From contig CAAGIO010000037.1 in the NCBI GenBank assembly GCA_900769945.1, positions 1-29,098 on the forward strand: a stretch of 29,098 nt of DNA, given 5' to 3'. The notes under the pieces were generated by a model. The model was not told the origin of the DNA. It did not search any database and worked only from the letters and a program-made list of their open reading frames with translations. Below are positions 1-8,462 of this stretch, piece by piece. Positions within the stretch are counted from its first letter, which is position 1. Each line of letters begins with the position of its first letter. The position numbers were made by a program, and so were the translations under genes. The stretch is from Bacteroidales bacterium. GTDB lineage: Bacteria > Bacteroidota > Bacteroidia > Bacteroidales > F082.

Positions 1-24
1 CGTCCGATCTTCAGCCTTTATTGT

Positions 25-32
25 TACCTTTG
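25..32 (+). promoter_or_regulatory. -7 promoter element of the relic insertion sequence
   Basis: TACCTTTG matches the Bacteroidota -7 consensus TAnnTTTG and lies 25 bases before the ATG of the transposase relic. It is probably the surviving promoter of the element. The -33 partner would fall at the very start of the window and cannot be judged. Confidence 0.45.
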
Positions 33-57
33 TCTTTGCTACAAAACAAGAATAACT

Positions 58-466
58 ATGGGCAAAGGTACACATTTTTTCGGACAGCCGGTATATTGTC
101 AGCAAAAAAATCGCTTGACCCCAAAAATTGTTGAAATGAGCCGTAATCATGGCGGTGAAAGGTACATAAAGTCGTTTGACGGCTGGCATCAAAGTGCATA
201 CCGTCATATCAGCAAACGAGAACATGCCTTGCGATGTCAGGTTCACCTTCGCGGCACGATATAGTCCTCATTTATAGGCGCAGATGGCAGATAGAGTCGC
301 TTTTCAAGCAGATAAAGCAGAACTTCCCGCTAAGGTACTTCTACGGAGAGAGCAGCAATGCCATCAAGATTCAGATTTGGGTCACGCTGATAGCAAACCT
401 GCTGATGACACTACTTCAACAGAATTTTTACCGGACAGTAAAAAACAGCAATATTATTGCGTAATG
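58..466 (+). mobile_element. Decayed IS4-like transposase: N-terminal, core and C-terminal pieces in three frames
   Basis: Three pieces of one DDE transposase lie in the right order but in different frames. From 58 a DUF4372-like N-terminus (MGKGTHFFGQP ... RYIKSFDGW) runs to about 185. From 185 a second frame gives GIKVHTVISANENMPCDVRF, the segment around the first catalytic region of the core, and stops near 280. From about 250 a third frame gives IYRRRWQIESLFKQIKQNF and a hydrophobic tail (IWVTLIANLLMTLLQ), the usual C-terminal YREK-type region, ending at a stop at 462-464. Intact members are around 390-400 residues (family knowledge), so about two thirds has been lost in at least two internal deletions. 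It cannot encode an active transposase. No flanking inverted repeats or target duplication were identified. The family assignment rests on motif recall. Confidence 0.8.
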
Positions 467-477
467 CCAAAAACACG

Positions 478-510
478 AAAAGCATGTAACTCAATAAGTT
501 ACACGCTTTT
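478..510. terminator. Bidirectional hairpin between IS relic and dnaK
   Basis: The arms AAAAGCATGTAACT and AGTTACACGCTTTT pair around the loop CAATA with a single A/C mismatch. A-rich and T-rich flanks on both sides allow it to work on either strand. It lies 34 bases beyond the dnaK stop, so it is the likely dnaK terminator; it may also stop transcription leaving the IS relic. Confidence 0.7.
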
Positions 511-543
511 CATTTAATAATGTATTCTAATTTCTACAAGGGC

Positions 544-2457
544 TTACTTCACCTCCTCGAAATCGACGTCAGTGACGTTATCGTCATTCTTCGGACCTTG
601 GTTGTCCTGTGGTCCCTGCTGTCCTCCGAACGGACCTTGTGGACCGCCTTGTGCTCCGGCGTTCTTATACATCTCCTCTGATGCCTTCTGCCAGATGGCG
701 TTCATCTCAGCCATGGCTGCATCTATGCCGGCGATGTCCTGTGCCTTATGTGCGGTCTTCAACTTCTCGAGTGCTGACTCTATCTCAGCTTTCTTGTCAG
801 CCGGCAACTTGTCGCCGTACTCTTTCAACTGTTTCTCGGTGTTGAAGATTGTGGCGTCAGCGGCGTTGATTTTATCGATGCGCTCGCGCTCTTTCTTGTC
901 TGCATCAGCGTTGGCTTCGGCCTCTGCCTTCATCCTCTTTATCTCATCGTCGCTCAATCCTGATGATGCCTCGATACGGATGCTCTGGCTCTTTCCTGTT
1001 GCCTTGTCTTTTGCCGAGACGTTCAAGATACCGTTGGCGTCAATGTCGAATGTCACCTCAATCTGTGGCACGCCACGTGGCGCTGGAGGTATGTTGTCCA
1101 AGTTGAAACGACCGATGGTCTTGTTCTGGTTCGCCATTGGACGCTCACCCTGCAACACGTGAATCTCTACCGATGGCTGGTTATCTACAGCTGTTGAGAA
1201 CACCTCCGACTTCTTGAAAGGTATCGTTGTGTTTGACTCGATGAGCTTTGTCATGACACCACCTAATGTCTCGATACCGAGTGACAACGGTGTGACATCA
1301 AGCAACAGCACGTCTTTCACCTCACCCGTGAGAACACCGCCCTGTATTGATGCGCCTATTGCCACCACCTCGTCCGGGTTAACACCTTTCGACGGCTCTT
1401 TCTTGAAGAAGTCTCTTACTATGTTCTGGATTGCCGGGATACGTGTTGAACCACCAACCAAGATAACTTCGTCAATATCGCTAACGCCTATTCCTGCATC
1501 GCTCAATGCCTTACGGCATGGCTCTATTGTAGCATGGATAAGGTCATCGCATAACTGCTCGAACTTGGCTCTCGACAGCTTGCGTACAAGGTGTTTAGGA
1601 CCTGTCTGTGTAGCAGTGATATACGGAAGGTTAATCTCTGTCTCCGTTGATGACGACAACTCTATCTTTGCCTTCTCAGCAGCTTCTTTCAACCTCTGCA
1701 ACGACATTGGGTCTTTACGCAGATCGATGCCTTCCTCGTTCATGAACTCCTGTGCAAGCCAGTTGATGATTCTCTCATCGAAGTCGTCACCACCAAGGTG
1801 TGTGTTACCATTCGTCGATTTCACCTCGAAAACGCCATCTCCCAACTCAAGGATTGAGATATCGAATGTGCCGCCGCCAAGGTCATATACCGCCACCTTG
1901 ACATCGCTCTTCTTCTTGTCAAGACCGTATGCCAATGCTGCTGCTGTAGGCTCGTTGATGATACGGCGCACTGTAAGACCCGCTATCTCACCAGCCTCTT
2001 TTGTTGCCTGACGTTGTGCATCGTTAAAATATGCAGGCACAGTGATAACTGCTTCTGTCACAGGCTGTCCAAGATAATCCTCAGCAGTCTTCTTCATCTT
2101 CTGAAGTGTCATAGCTGAAATCTCCTGCGGAGTGTATAACTTCCCGTCTATATCAATACGAGGAGTGTTGTTTGCACCTTTTACCACTTTATATGGAACA
2201 CGGCTCATCTCGCCTGCCACCTTGTCGTATGTCTCACCCATGAAACGCTTGATTGAATATATGGTCCTCAATGGGTTTGTGATAGCCTGACGCTTTGCCG
2301 GCTCGCCAACCTTACGCTCACCGTTGTCCGTAAAAGCTACTATTGATGGCGTGGTGCGATGCCCTTCGCTGTTCTGTATTACCACAGGCTCGCTGCCTTC
2401 CATTACAGCTACACATGAGTTCGTTGTTCCTAAGTCAATACCAATAATCTTTGACAT
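544..2457 (-). CDS. dnaK: Chaperone protein DnaK (Hsp70)
   Basis: Cytosolic Hsp70 chaperone that binds exposed hydrophobic segments of client proteins in an ATP-driven cycle with DnaJ and GrpE. The 637 residues are full length. The nucleotide-binding domain starts with IGIDLGTTNSCV (residues 5-16), with the second phosphate loop DLGGGTFD at 192-199. The interdomain linker (LLLDVTPLSLGIE) and the substrate-binding domain follow. The C-terminus has a Gly/Gln/Pro-rich stretch and ends DVDFEEVK, typical of bacterial DnaK. It stands alone: neither grpE nor dnaJ is adjacent, and the neighbour upstream is an unrelated lipoprotein 209 bp away on the same strand. No CIRCE operator is visible, but an inverted repeat lies in the leader (2500-2517). 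Start chosen at the ATG giving MSKIIGID, which is canonical. Confidence 0.99.
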   Translation of the reverse strand: MSKIIGIDLGTTNSCVAVMEGSEPVVIQNSEGHRTTPSIVAFTDNGERKVGEPAKRQAITNPLRTIYSIKRFMGETYDKVAGEMSRVPYKVVKGANNTPRIDIDGKLYTPQEISAMTLQKMKKTAEDYLGQPVTEAVITVPAYFNDAQRQATKEAGEIAGLTVRRIINEPTAAALAYGLDKKKSDVKVAVYDLGGGTFDISILELGDGVFEVKSTNGNTHLGGDDFDERIINWLAQEFMNEEGIDLRKDPMSLQRLKEAAEKAKIELSSSTETEINLPYITATQTGPKHLVRKLSRAKFEQLCDDLIHATIEPCRKALSDAGIGVSDIDEVILVGGSTRIPAIQNIVRDFFKKEPSKGVNPDEVVAIGASIQGGVLTGEVKDVLLLDVTPLSLGIETLGGVMTKLIESNTTIPFKKSEVFSTAVDNQPSVEIHVLQGERPMANQNKTIGRFNLDNIPPAPRGVPQIEVTFDIDANGILNVSAKDKATGKSQSIRIEASSGLSDDEIKRMKAEAEANADADKKERERIDKINAADATIFNTEKQLKEYGDKLPADKKAEIESALEKLKTAHKAQDIAGIDAAMAEMNAIWQKASEEMYKNAGAQGGPQGPFGGQQGPQDNQGPKNDDNVTDVDFEEVK

Positions 2458-2499
2458 AATTCTGTTCTCCTATATTTTTTTGTTATTATTCTGAAAAAT

Positions 2500-2517
2500 T
2501 TGTCATGCCCTTGACAA
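2500..2517 (-). promoter_or_regulatory. Inverted repeat TTGTCA-N6-TGACAA upstream of dnaK
   Basis: Perfect 6-bp arms, TTGTCA and TGACAA, separated by six bases, 43-60 bases upstream of the dnaK ATG. The spacing suits either a protein operator or a small mRNA hairpin. No exact TAnnTTTG was found beside it, so the dnaK promoter itself is not placed. A regulatory role is inferred from position only. Confidence 0.3.
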
Positions 2518-2644
2518 TCTTTGTGCCAAAACAAAACAATATTAAAATATAAAAGTTTGAATTAATTATTGATTTTTAATTAATCTATTGATAATCAATA
2601 AAGGATAACAGATATGCAGATTCTTAGACTTCTGACAAATGAAT

Positions 2645-2671
2645 AATAACGTGACAAATCGTCATGTTATT
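2645..2671 (-). terminator. Hairpin overlapping the stop codon of the lipoprotein gene
   Basis: Arms AATAACGTGAC and GTCATGTTATT (11 bp, one G-T pair) close a five-base loop, and the stem includes the TAA stop of the gene ending at 2667. On the minus strand only a weak T-rich run follows, so termination strength is uncertain. Confidence 0.5.
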
Positions 2672-3692
2672 CGCCATCATCAGGATATTTAAAGCCGTAT
2701 TGTGGATAGTTATCGTGCAGATATTTCAGCGAATTGTCCATGACCTTTATTAATCTGTTTTTAATAACGCGTGCCGCCATCAAGCCTGTGCCGTTGCTGA
2801 TATTGGTGAAGTTTGGTGTATCCTGTATAGCACTGCTCGAATTATTGATAATAATGTAATTGTAAAGCTCGTCGCTCGCAGCCGAAATCCTTATCTCGAA
2901 ATCTCGGACTACACGCTCCACCCCTGCTGGGCTGTTCTGATTGATATATTCATTGCTCTCCAAGATACTATAGAAGGCGTTTGGTGAGAAGCTGAAGGTG
3001 AAAATCCTGTCGTTAATGAAAGATTCCGCCTTGCCCGACTTTAACGGCCATACTATGCTGCGGCTTACATATTCCGTGGCTCCCGGCATCATCTCGTCGT
3101 AATGGAAGATGGCGTCAACCTCGAAATATGCCGCAATGTCGTGTATGTTATTGCTGACATCTTCAGGTCTCCATTCAATAATGCTGTTGTATGTGTTGAG
3201 GTTGATCGGTACCGATGGCTTGGTGATAGTGAACGCCTTTACCGTCATGGCCTTCGACGACACCACAGTGCCATCTTGCCTCGTTATATACAGGCCATAT
3301 TCCTCGCCTTCTTTTAATTTTTCAGTGGTGTAATAGTACATCTGGCGGCAGCCGCTGTAGAACGGAGACTCTGGATTGTATGGTATCCATTTCCAAGTGG
3401 TGTCGAGATGTACGGGGGTGTTGTCCTCCAATCTTTTAAGTTCCACCGCTATCTCGCCATATTCATAATTGCTTTGCGAGTAGTCCTGCCCCACCTCATA
3501 AATATTCCCGATTATGGATTTTGTAATCTTGATGAAATTGGTGTCCGCCGAAGGGTCAAGCATCGCATATACGACGGTAGTCTCTTCTCCCTCACTGAAA
3601 ACGTCAACCTTGGTGTTACACGAAAATAGAAACATTGATGCGAATAGAACAATGCTACACCTTATTATATTAATGAAGTTATGTTTTGCCAT
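2667..3692 (-). CDS. Putative lipoprotein, DUF4249-like
   Basis: A 341-residue predicted lipoprotein. The N-terminus has a basic start, a hydrophobic core and the lipobox LFSC with Cys25 as the acylated residue. After it come a VYAMLDPSADTNFIKITKS-type segment and an alternating beta-strand pattern with YYYTTEKLKEGEEYGLYI, reminiscent of the DUF4249 envelope proteins of Bacteroidota. The function is unknown; DUF4249 genes are often next to TonB-dependent receptors, which is not the case here. It has its own -7 element at 3710-3717 and probably forms a single-gene unit ending in the hairpin at 2645-2671. The DUF4249 call is from overall pattern, not a search, and other Bacteroidales lipoprotein families cannot be excluded. 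The lipoprotein call is firm. Confidence 0.85.
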   Translation of the reverse strand: MAKHNFINIIRCSIVLFASMFLFSCNTKVDVFSEGEETTVVYAMLDPSADTNFIKITKSIIGNIYEVGQDYSQSNYEYGEIAVELKRLEDNTPVHLDTTWKWIPYNPESPFYSGCRQMYYYTTEKLKEGEEYGLYITRQDGTVVSSKAMTVKAFTITKPSVPINLNTYNSIIEWRPEDVSNNIHDIAAYFEVDAIFHYDEMMPGATEYVSRSIVWPLKSGKAESFINDRIFTFSFSPNAFYSILESNEYINQNSPAGVERVVRDFEIRISAASDELYNYIIINNSSSAIQDTPNFTNISNGTGLMAARVIKNRLIKVMDNSLKYLHDNYPQYGFKYPDDGE

Positions 3693-3709
3693 GGCGAATT
3701 AATTTTTGG

Positions 3710-3717
3710 CAAAGATA
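3710..3717 (-). promoter_or_regulatory. -7 promoter element for the lipoprotein at 2667-3692
   Basis: On the minus strand TATCTTTG matches TAnnTTTG, 17 bases before the ATG at 3692. The transcript would have a very short leader. No clear TTTG at -33. Confidence 0.55.
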
Positions 3718-3967
3718 CATAATTTTTATTGGAGAAGTGCATGGTTGAAGCAACATTTTATTTTTTTTCAAAAGGGATATTCACAACCACATTTCTGTAT
3801 CTACACATACGACGGCATCATGTAGGAAACTGAAAGACAGATTTATCAAAGCCCAACAGTCCAAGAAACATGCTTTAACACACATCTAAATCCGTGATAA
3901 TCAATGTATGATAGACACATTATCGTATGTTTTTGAAATAATATAGACATCTGATTGTTTTTTTATA
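3718..3967. other. Intergenic region between divergent lipoprotein gene and panB
   Basis: AT-rich stretch between two divergent promoters. All frames are closed by frequent stops and no RNA gene or repeat was recognised. I see nothing further in it. Confidence 0.5.
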
Positions 3968-3975
3968 TAACTTTG
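3968..3975 (+). promoter_or_regulatory. panB: -7 promoter element for panB
   Basis: TAACTTTG fits TAnnTTTG, 22 bases before the panB ATG. A T-tract precedes it; no good -33 TTTG at the usual distance. Confidence 0.6.
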
Positions 3976-3997
3976 CGCCCAATAAAGTAATATTAAC

Positions 3998-4813
3998 ATG
4001 TATTTATCACATAACGCGTCTTTGGTAACGACACATGTCATTCAGGAGATGAAAAACCGTGGCGAGAAGATTGCCATGCTTACAGCATACGATTACACGA
4101 TGGCGAAGATTCTTGACGAGTCGAACATTGATATTATCCTTGTAGGCGACAGTGCGTCGAATGTCATGGCGGGGCATAAGACAACGTTACCCATCACTCT
4201 TGACGAGATGATAATATACGCCTCATCGGTGGTGCGTGCCGTCTCACACGCCATGGTGGTTGTGGACATGCCTTTCGGCACATATCAGGGTAACTCCAAG
4301 AAAGCTCTTGACTCGGCCATACGCATCATGAAGGAGACGGGAGCCAACGCCGTGAAGATGGAAGGCGGGAAGGAGATTCTTGAGTCGGTGGAGAGGATTC
4401 TGTGCGCCGGCATTCCGGTGATGGGGCATCTCGGACTTACACCGCAGAGCATCAACAAGTTCGGGACCTACGTGGTACGTGCCAAAGATGAATATGAGGC
4501 AAACAAACTGCGTGAAGACGCAATCCTTCTTCAGGAGAAAGGCGTGTTCAGCATTGTGTTAGAGAAAATACCGGCGGCGTTGGCATCAGAGGTGTCACAG
4601 TCGCTGCGCATCCCGACGATAGGCATAGGTGCAGGACAAGGCTGCGACGGACAGGTGCTCGTGCTTCAAGACATGCTCGGACTTTCTAATGACTTCTCCC
4701 CACGATTCCTTAGACGTTACAACAATCTTTACACAAGCATTAAAGACTCAGTACACGCCTATATCAACGATGTCAAAGAAATGGACTTCCCTAACGAGAC
4801 AGAACAATATTAA
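3998..4813 (+). CDS. panB: 3-methyl-2-oxobutanoate hydroxymethyltransferase (PanB)
   Basis: Catalyses the first committed step of pantothenate synthesis: transfer of a hydroxymethyl group from 5,10-methylene-tetrahydrofolate to 2-oxoisovalerate, giving ketopantoate, in the cytosol. At 271 residues it has the usual length of the TIM-barrel family. Conserved elements are MLTAYDYTMAKI (27-38), VGDSASNVMAGH (49-60) with Mg ligand Asp51, VVDMPFG with Asp90, KMEGG with Glu122, and the catalytic-base segment around Glu189 (VLEKIPA); IGIGAG (208-213) also matches. The pseudouridine synthase gene follows after 21 bases, so the two are probably co-transcribed. No other pantothenate gene is in the window. 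It starts 22 bases after a -7 box at the first ATG. Confidence 0.97.
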   Translation: MYLSHNASLVTTHVIQEMKNRGEKIAMLTAYDYTMAKILDESNIDIILVGDSASNVMAGHKTTLPITLDEMIIYASSVVRAVSHAMVVVDMPFGTYQGNSKKALDSAIRIMKETGANAVKMEGGKEILESVERILCAGIPVMGHLGLTPQSINKFGTYVVRAKDEYEANKLREDAILLQEKGVFSIVLEKIPAALASEVSQSLRIPTIGIGAGQGCDGQVLVLQDMLGLSNDFSPRFLRRYNNLYTSIKDSVHAYINDVKEMDFPNETEQY

Positions 4814-4834
4814 CATCTGCTCCGCGATAAAGAT

Positions 4835-5515
4835 ATGAGAATCAATGACAGAATATTGTTTGAAGACAACCATCTGATTGTGGTGAACAAACTGCCTTCG
4901 GAGATTGTGCAGGGCGACAAAACCGGCGATGTATGCCTGCTCGATGATGTCAAGGCTTATATCAAAGAGACGAAGAACAAGCCTGGCGAGGTGTTCGCGG
5001 GCCTCGTGCACCGTATCGACCGCCCCGTCAGTGGCGCCGTGTTATTCGCACGCACATCAAAGGCACTCAGCCGAATGACCACCACAATAAAAGAACGCAA
5101 CTTCCAGAAGACCTATCTGGCCATCGTGAAAAACCGCCCTCCTAAAGATGCCGACGAACTTAATAACTACCTTGTGAAGAACGAGACACAAAACAAGTCG
5201 TATGTCGTTAAAGAAGGCACAAAAGGCGCAAAGTTAGCAACCCTGCGTTACCGCGTCATAGGACGTTCTGAGAACTTCTATCTCCTTGAAATAGATCTGC
5301 TTACCGGCCGACATCACCAGATACGCTGCCAACTCGCAAATATCGGCTGCCCTATCAAAGGCGACCTGAAATACGGTTATCCACGCTCAAACCCAGACGC
5401 CTCAATATGCCTCCATTCTTACAAGGTGTCGTTCGAACATCCTACTCTTAAAACCAATGTGACTGTCACCGCACCCAAGCCTTCAGGTATGCCTTGGGAC
5501 GCCTTCAACCTGTAA
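4835..5515 (+). CDS. RluA-family RNA pseudouridine synthase
   Basis: Isomerises uridine to pseudouridine in structured RNA (rRNA or tRNA). The family signature GLVHRIDRPVSG is at residues 56-67, with catalytic Asp62 in HRID. The uracil-site segment LLTGRHHQIRCQLA is present near residues 155-168, and a C-terminal H-P-T-L motif closes the fold. With 226 residues and no N-terminal S4 domain it belongs to the short RluA/RluC-like group; the target base cannot be told from sequence. It lies 21 bases after panB, probably in the same transcript, a metabolically unrelated pairing. No strong terminator follows. Confidence 0.93.
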   Translation: MRINDRILFEDNHLIVVNKLPSEIVQGDKTGDVCLLDDVKAYIKETKNKPGEVFAGLVHRIDRPVSGAVLFARTSKALSRMTTTIKERNFQKTYLAIVKNRPPKDADELNNYLVKNETQNKSYVVKEGTKGAKLATLRYRVIGRSENFYLLEIDLLTGRHHQIRCQLANIGCPIKGDLKYGYPRSNPDASICLHSYKVSFEHPTLKTNVTVTAPKPSGMPWDAFNL

Positions 5516-5540
5516 TATCCTCAATTATTTGCGACGACTG

Positions 5541-5613
5541 CCTCATTGTATTGATATTTTTTCTTACTTCTAACTTACCATATCCTCCCGCTATTGAGCG
5601 ACAAGCAATGAGG
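5541..5613. repeat. Inverted repeat CCTCATTG / CAATGAGG
   Basis: Perfect 8-bp arms at 5541-5548 and 5606-5613, 57 bases apart, downstream of the pseudouridine synthase gene. They could close a large weak hairpin or be the ends of a small relic element. Chance occurrence is quite possible. Confidence 0.25.
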
Positions 5614-5642
5614 ATTCACCTGAAAAATTTTTAAAAAAGATG

Positions 5643-5673
5643 TTGTATTATATAAAAAATTAGTGTATTTTTG
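5643..5673 (+). promoter_or_regulatory. Promoter for the BIG2-type lipoprotein
   Basis: TATTTTTG at 5666-5673 fits the -7 consensus, and TTG at 5643-5645 lies 20 bases upstream as a -33 partner. The predicted leader to the ATG at 5757 is about 75 bases. Confidence 0.6.
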
Positions 5674-5756
5674 CTCCCTGAATCTTTTTCATATTGACAT
5701 TAAGTATTGTCTTGTATATAGATGTTTATATTATTTTTTAACCAAAAAAATCAACT

Positions 5757-6497
5757 ATGAGAACAAAATTTTTATCAATTGCCTTAATGGCTTTCGTGGT
5801 GTTGATGTCGTCATGTAAGAAAGACTCTGCATCAGACAAAAACACTATCACTCTGTCACAAAATTCTGTCACACTGTATCACAACGATACATACCAGATT
5901 GATGCCAGATGCAAGGACAACATCGCTTATTCTTCCCACAACGAGTATGTAGCCTCTGTCTCTGCCTCAGGTTTCGTTACAGCCCAATACGTTGGAGAAA
6001 CAAATGTCAGCTTGAAATCTAATGAGGACAGCAAGACATTTAAAGTAACAGTGGCACCTAAAAGCAACCTTTACCCAGAACCTAATATCGAAATAGGCGA
6101 AAGCATGGCTTCTGTGCTTCAGAAATTTCCTAAAGCGGAGATTTACGACGACTGCCTTTTCATTGATGAATATTCAAACGCTGCACCAGAATTATATATT
6201 GATTTAGATGAGAATCGTTGTGTCGAAGATTATGAAATATGGGTGGAAGCCGAATATTCATCAGAGTTAAACACATTCATTAGAGAAAGATATAAATTTT
6301 TAGGAGTAGAAGATGGTATATATGTATTTATCAATGGGTTAAACGAAAATACTGCCACAATGGCTGTGTGCTATGAATATGACAGTTATTTTGAACAGTA
6401 TGCTGTTGTTTATTTACCATTGTTCAGCAAAGGCATAGACACAAAAGAATTGGCTGCATCATTTGAAAATATTGCAAAGAAGAGGATGAACAAGTAA
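5757..6497 (+). CDS. Lipoprotein with N-terminal bacterial Ig-like (BIG2) domain
   Basis: A 246-residue predicted lipoprotein: hydrophobic signal segment 5-17 and lipobox MSSC with Cys20, followed by KKD. Residues 31-103 have the BIG2 layout: ITLSQNSVTLYHNDTYQI, then SSHNEYVASVSASGFVTA and the closing strand ETNVSLKSN ... FKVTV. The remainder (about 110-246) starts with IEIGESMASVLQKFP and is rich in acidic and aromatic residues; I do not recognise it. BIG2 domains are commonly extracellular adhesion or spacing modules, so surface or periplasmic display is likely, but no ligand can be named. It is a single-gene unit with its own promoter and a clear terminator at 6505-6540. Confidence 0.85.
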   Translation: MRTKFLSIALMAFVVLMSSCKKDSASDKNTITLSQNSVTLYHNDTYQIDARCKDNIAYSSHNEYVASVSASGFVTAQYVGETNVSLKSNEDSKTFKVTVAPKSNLYPEPNIEIGESMASVLQKFPKAEIYDDCLFIDEYSNAAPELYIDLDENRCVEDYEIWVEAEYSSELNTFIRERYKFLGVEDGIYVFINGLNENTATMAVCYEYDSYFEQYAVVYLPLFSKGIDTKELAASFENIAKKRMNK

Positions 6498-6504
6498 TAA
6501 GGAA

Positions 6505-6540
6505 TGACAGGGTGGCTGTAATGGTCACTCTGTCACTTTT
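6505..6540 (+). terminator. Rho-independent terminator after the BIG2-type lipoprotein
   Basis: Arms TGACAGGGTG (6505-6514) and CACTCTGTCA (6526-6535) pair fully with one G-T wobble around an 11-base loop, followed by CTTTT. It begins seven bases after the stop codon. Confidence 0.8.
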
Positions 6541-6684
6541 CAATATCGTTTTATTGAACCGGAACCGAAATCTTTGAGATTATTTTTCTTTATTGCTAAC
6601 ATCGTAACTGTTAGAGATATTTCAACTATTTGATAATCAAAGGAAAAAAGATAATGTGTAGTGCAAGGCTCTCACTGCTATCTC

Positions 6685-6740
6685 GTAATCCGTATCGCAC
6701 TCATCGTTCACAGCCTACGTGACAGCAATGAGTCGATTAC
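6685..6740 (-). terminator. Possible 3' hairpin of the receptor transcript
   Basis: Nested inverted repeats GTAATC/GATTAC (6685-6690, 6735-6740) and ACTCAT/ATGAGT (6699-6704, 6728-6733) lie just past the stop codon of the TonB receptor gene. There is no T-run after it on the minus strand, so it is a weak candidate. Confidence 0.3.
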
Positions 6741-6743
6741 AAC

Positions 6744-8462
6744 CTAAAACCTGAACCGAACCGATGCGGACAACTCCCTCGGACGCAGACTATATACCGA
6801 CTCCATCAGTGAGAATGCGCCCGTGAAATATGACACATACACGTCGTTATTAAAGATGTTCGACAGCCTGAGCTCGAAGTCAAGCTTGTGCTTCCGTAAG
6901 GAATATTGGTACGTGATGTCGGTGTAAACGAAGGTATCATCCTGATAGTCATACAATTCGGAAGAGATGCAGATGTTTTGGTCTTTCCACGGGAAAATCA
7001 TGATGTCGCCTGTGTGGCGGAAATAACTCATATCATTGTTACTTCTGCCCACTCTCGAATGAATGACGTTGTAGTTGAAAGAGTAGTCAAGATGCAGCCA
7101 TTCGGTGATTTTTACCATTGCCCTTGGCGACAGACTTGTTGAAAATGAAGATGTTGAAACCAGTTCCTCATTCAACAGCGACTGCCTGTTTGTGATGGAG
7201 CTGTTGGCTTTCAGGCTGATGGTGGTCCTTATCGACGGAAAGAATTTCTTTACAGATGCCTGCACAATATGGAAGAAAGTCTCGTTCGGCAGCTCCATCA
7301 TCTGTAACACCGAAGCCCCTTGGCTATCAATGGAATACTTGTACATCATCGCCGCATGTCGGTGTTGGTATGTGTAAGACATCATTGCGTTGAGCGAGAT
7401 AAACGGTTGTTTAAAGGTGATTCTCACATTAGAGCGTATGTTTTGGGAGATGGAAAGTGGTGCCGACTCCTTCACCAAACTGTTGTAGTCTCTCAGGATA
7501 TAGTTTTCGTAATAATGGTCGAAGTTATCGATGTTCTGTCCGAGATGGGTGCTGGTGTAGAACTCCCATAATCCCTTGACCTTAAGTTTCATTGACAGGC
7601 TTGGGATAAAGAAGAGATTCCGGATTTGTTGGTCGTTGCCCGTCATGCTGATAATACGTGCCACATCAAACGAAAGAGGGAGATTCAGCGTCAGGGTGAA
7701 GCGTCGGATGTTATACTCCATATTCATTCGTGCATACGACTTGGTGTAGCGATGTTCCACTTCGTTATCAAGTTCCATCAGTGACGACCTTATTGCCTTT
7801 TCTTTATGGCTTATTCCCGCTTTTGCACTCATGTTTATTGGTCCAACCTTGAAGATGGCACTGAACGATTCATCTGTAAAGAATTGTCTCTTAATAAGTT
7901 CCTGTCTTGTCTTAGAGTATGCTGCGCTGTCGTTCAGCAGAGGTGCAAACACTCCGGGTTCTATATCTAAGCTTTCAGGCGTCAAGCCGTAGGCATTATA
8001 AGAGACGAAATCAAAAAGATGTTTCCCGACGGGGAAGATGACCCTCATATCGTTTGACAACGCCATTGGCTGTTGGTCGAGGCTCTGGCGAATGTTGTCG
8101 TCATCGTTGACAAGTGTGCCTATGCCGCTGTTCCATTGTTTCGAGAAGTCAAGTTTATCGTTGAGATAGAATGCCTTGTCGTTTCTGTCGATGGTTATCG
8201 TCCCGAAAAGCCTGCGGTCGTAAATCTTGTTATTTATCTTCTCGGTGTAAACGGTGGTGTCGTTGGGAAGGAAAATGGTGTTCCTTTGTTCCGCATTCTG
8301 AAGCTGTATGTCGTTGAGATAATAGACGTTAGTCCTGATTTGCGTTGTCTTGCTAAGTGGAAGAAGCAGGTTGATGTTTGCAAGGTGAGAATAGTTGTCC
8401 AAATATCTTTTATAGTCGAACATCGGAGGGTTGGCTTTCTTTATTGACAGTTCTTCGTCGGT
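6744..8462 (-). pseudogene. C-terminal beta-barrel part of the amber-interrupted TonB-dependent receptor
   Basis: This stretch stays open in exactly the frame of the gene at 8463-9326 after its TAG stop: the codons after the TAG read TDEELSIKKANPPMFDYKRY and then a long outer-membrane barrel. The first internal ATG is at 8423 and gives 559 residues. The barrel shows alternating aromatic/hydrophobic strands (for example LRANxNY-like YLNDIQLQNAEQRN and the final RPRELSASVRFRF ending in Phe, the usual recognition end for the outer-membrane assembly machinery). It lacks a signal peptide of its own, so if translated from 8423 it could not be exported. Restoring the stop to a sense codon gives an 860-residue receptor, a normal length for this class. 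Either a recent nonsense mutation, a sequencing error, or readthrough explains it. Confidence 0.85.

Noticed and set aside
1214..2011. Long open frame on the plus strand (265 codons) over dnaK
   Set aside because: Antisense shadow of the highly biased dnaK codons; the product is Ser/Pro-rich without any domain, and dnaK is certain.
2458..2666. CIRCE-type operator upstream of dnaK
   Set aside because: The dyad found (TTGTCA-N6-TGACAA) does not match the CIRCE consensus arms TTAGCACTC/GAGTGCTAA.
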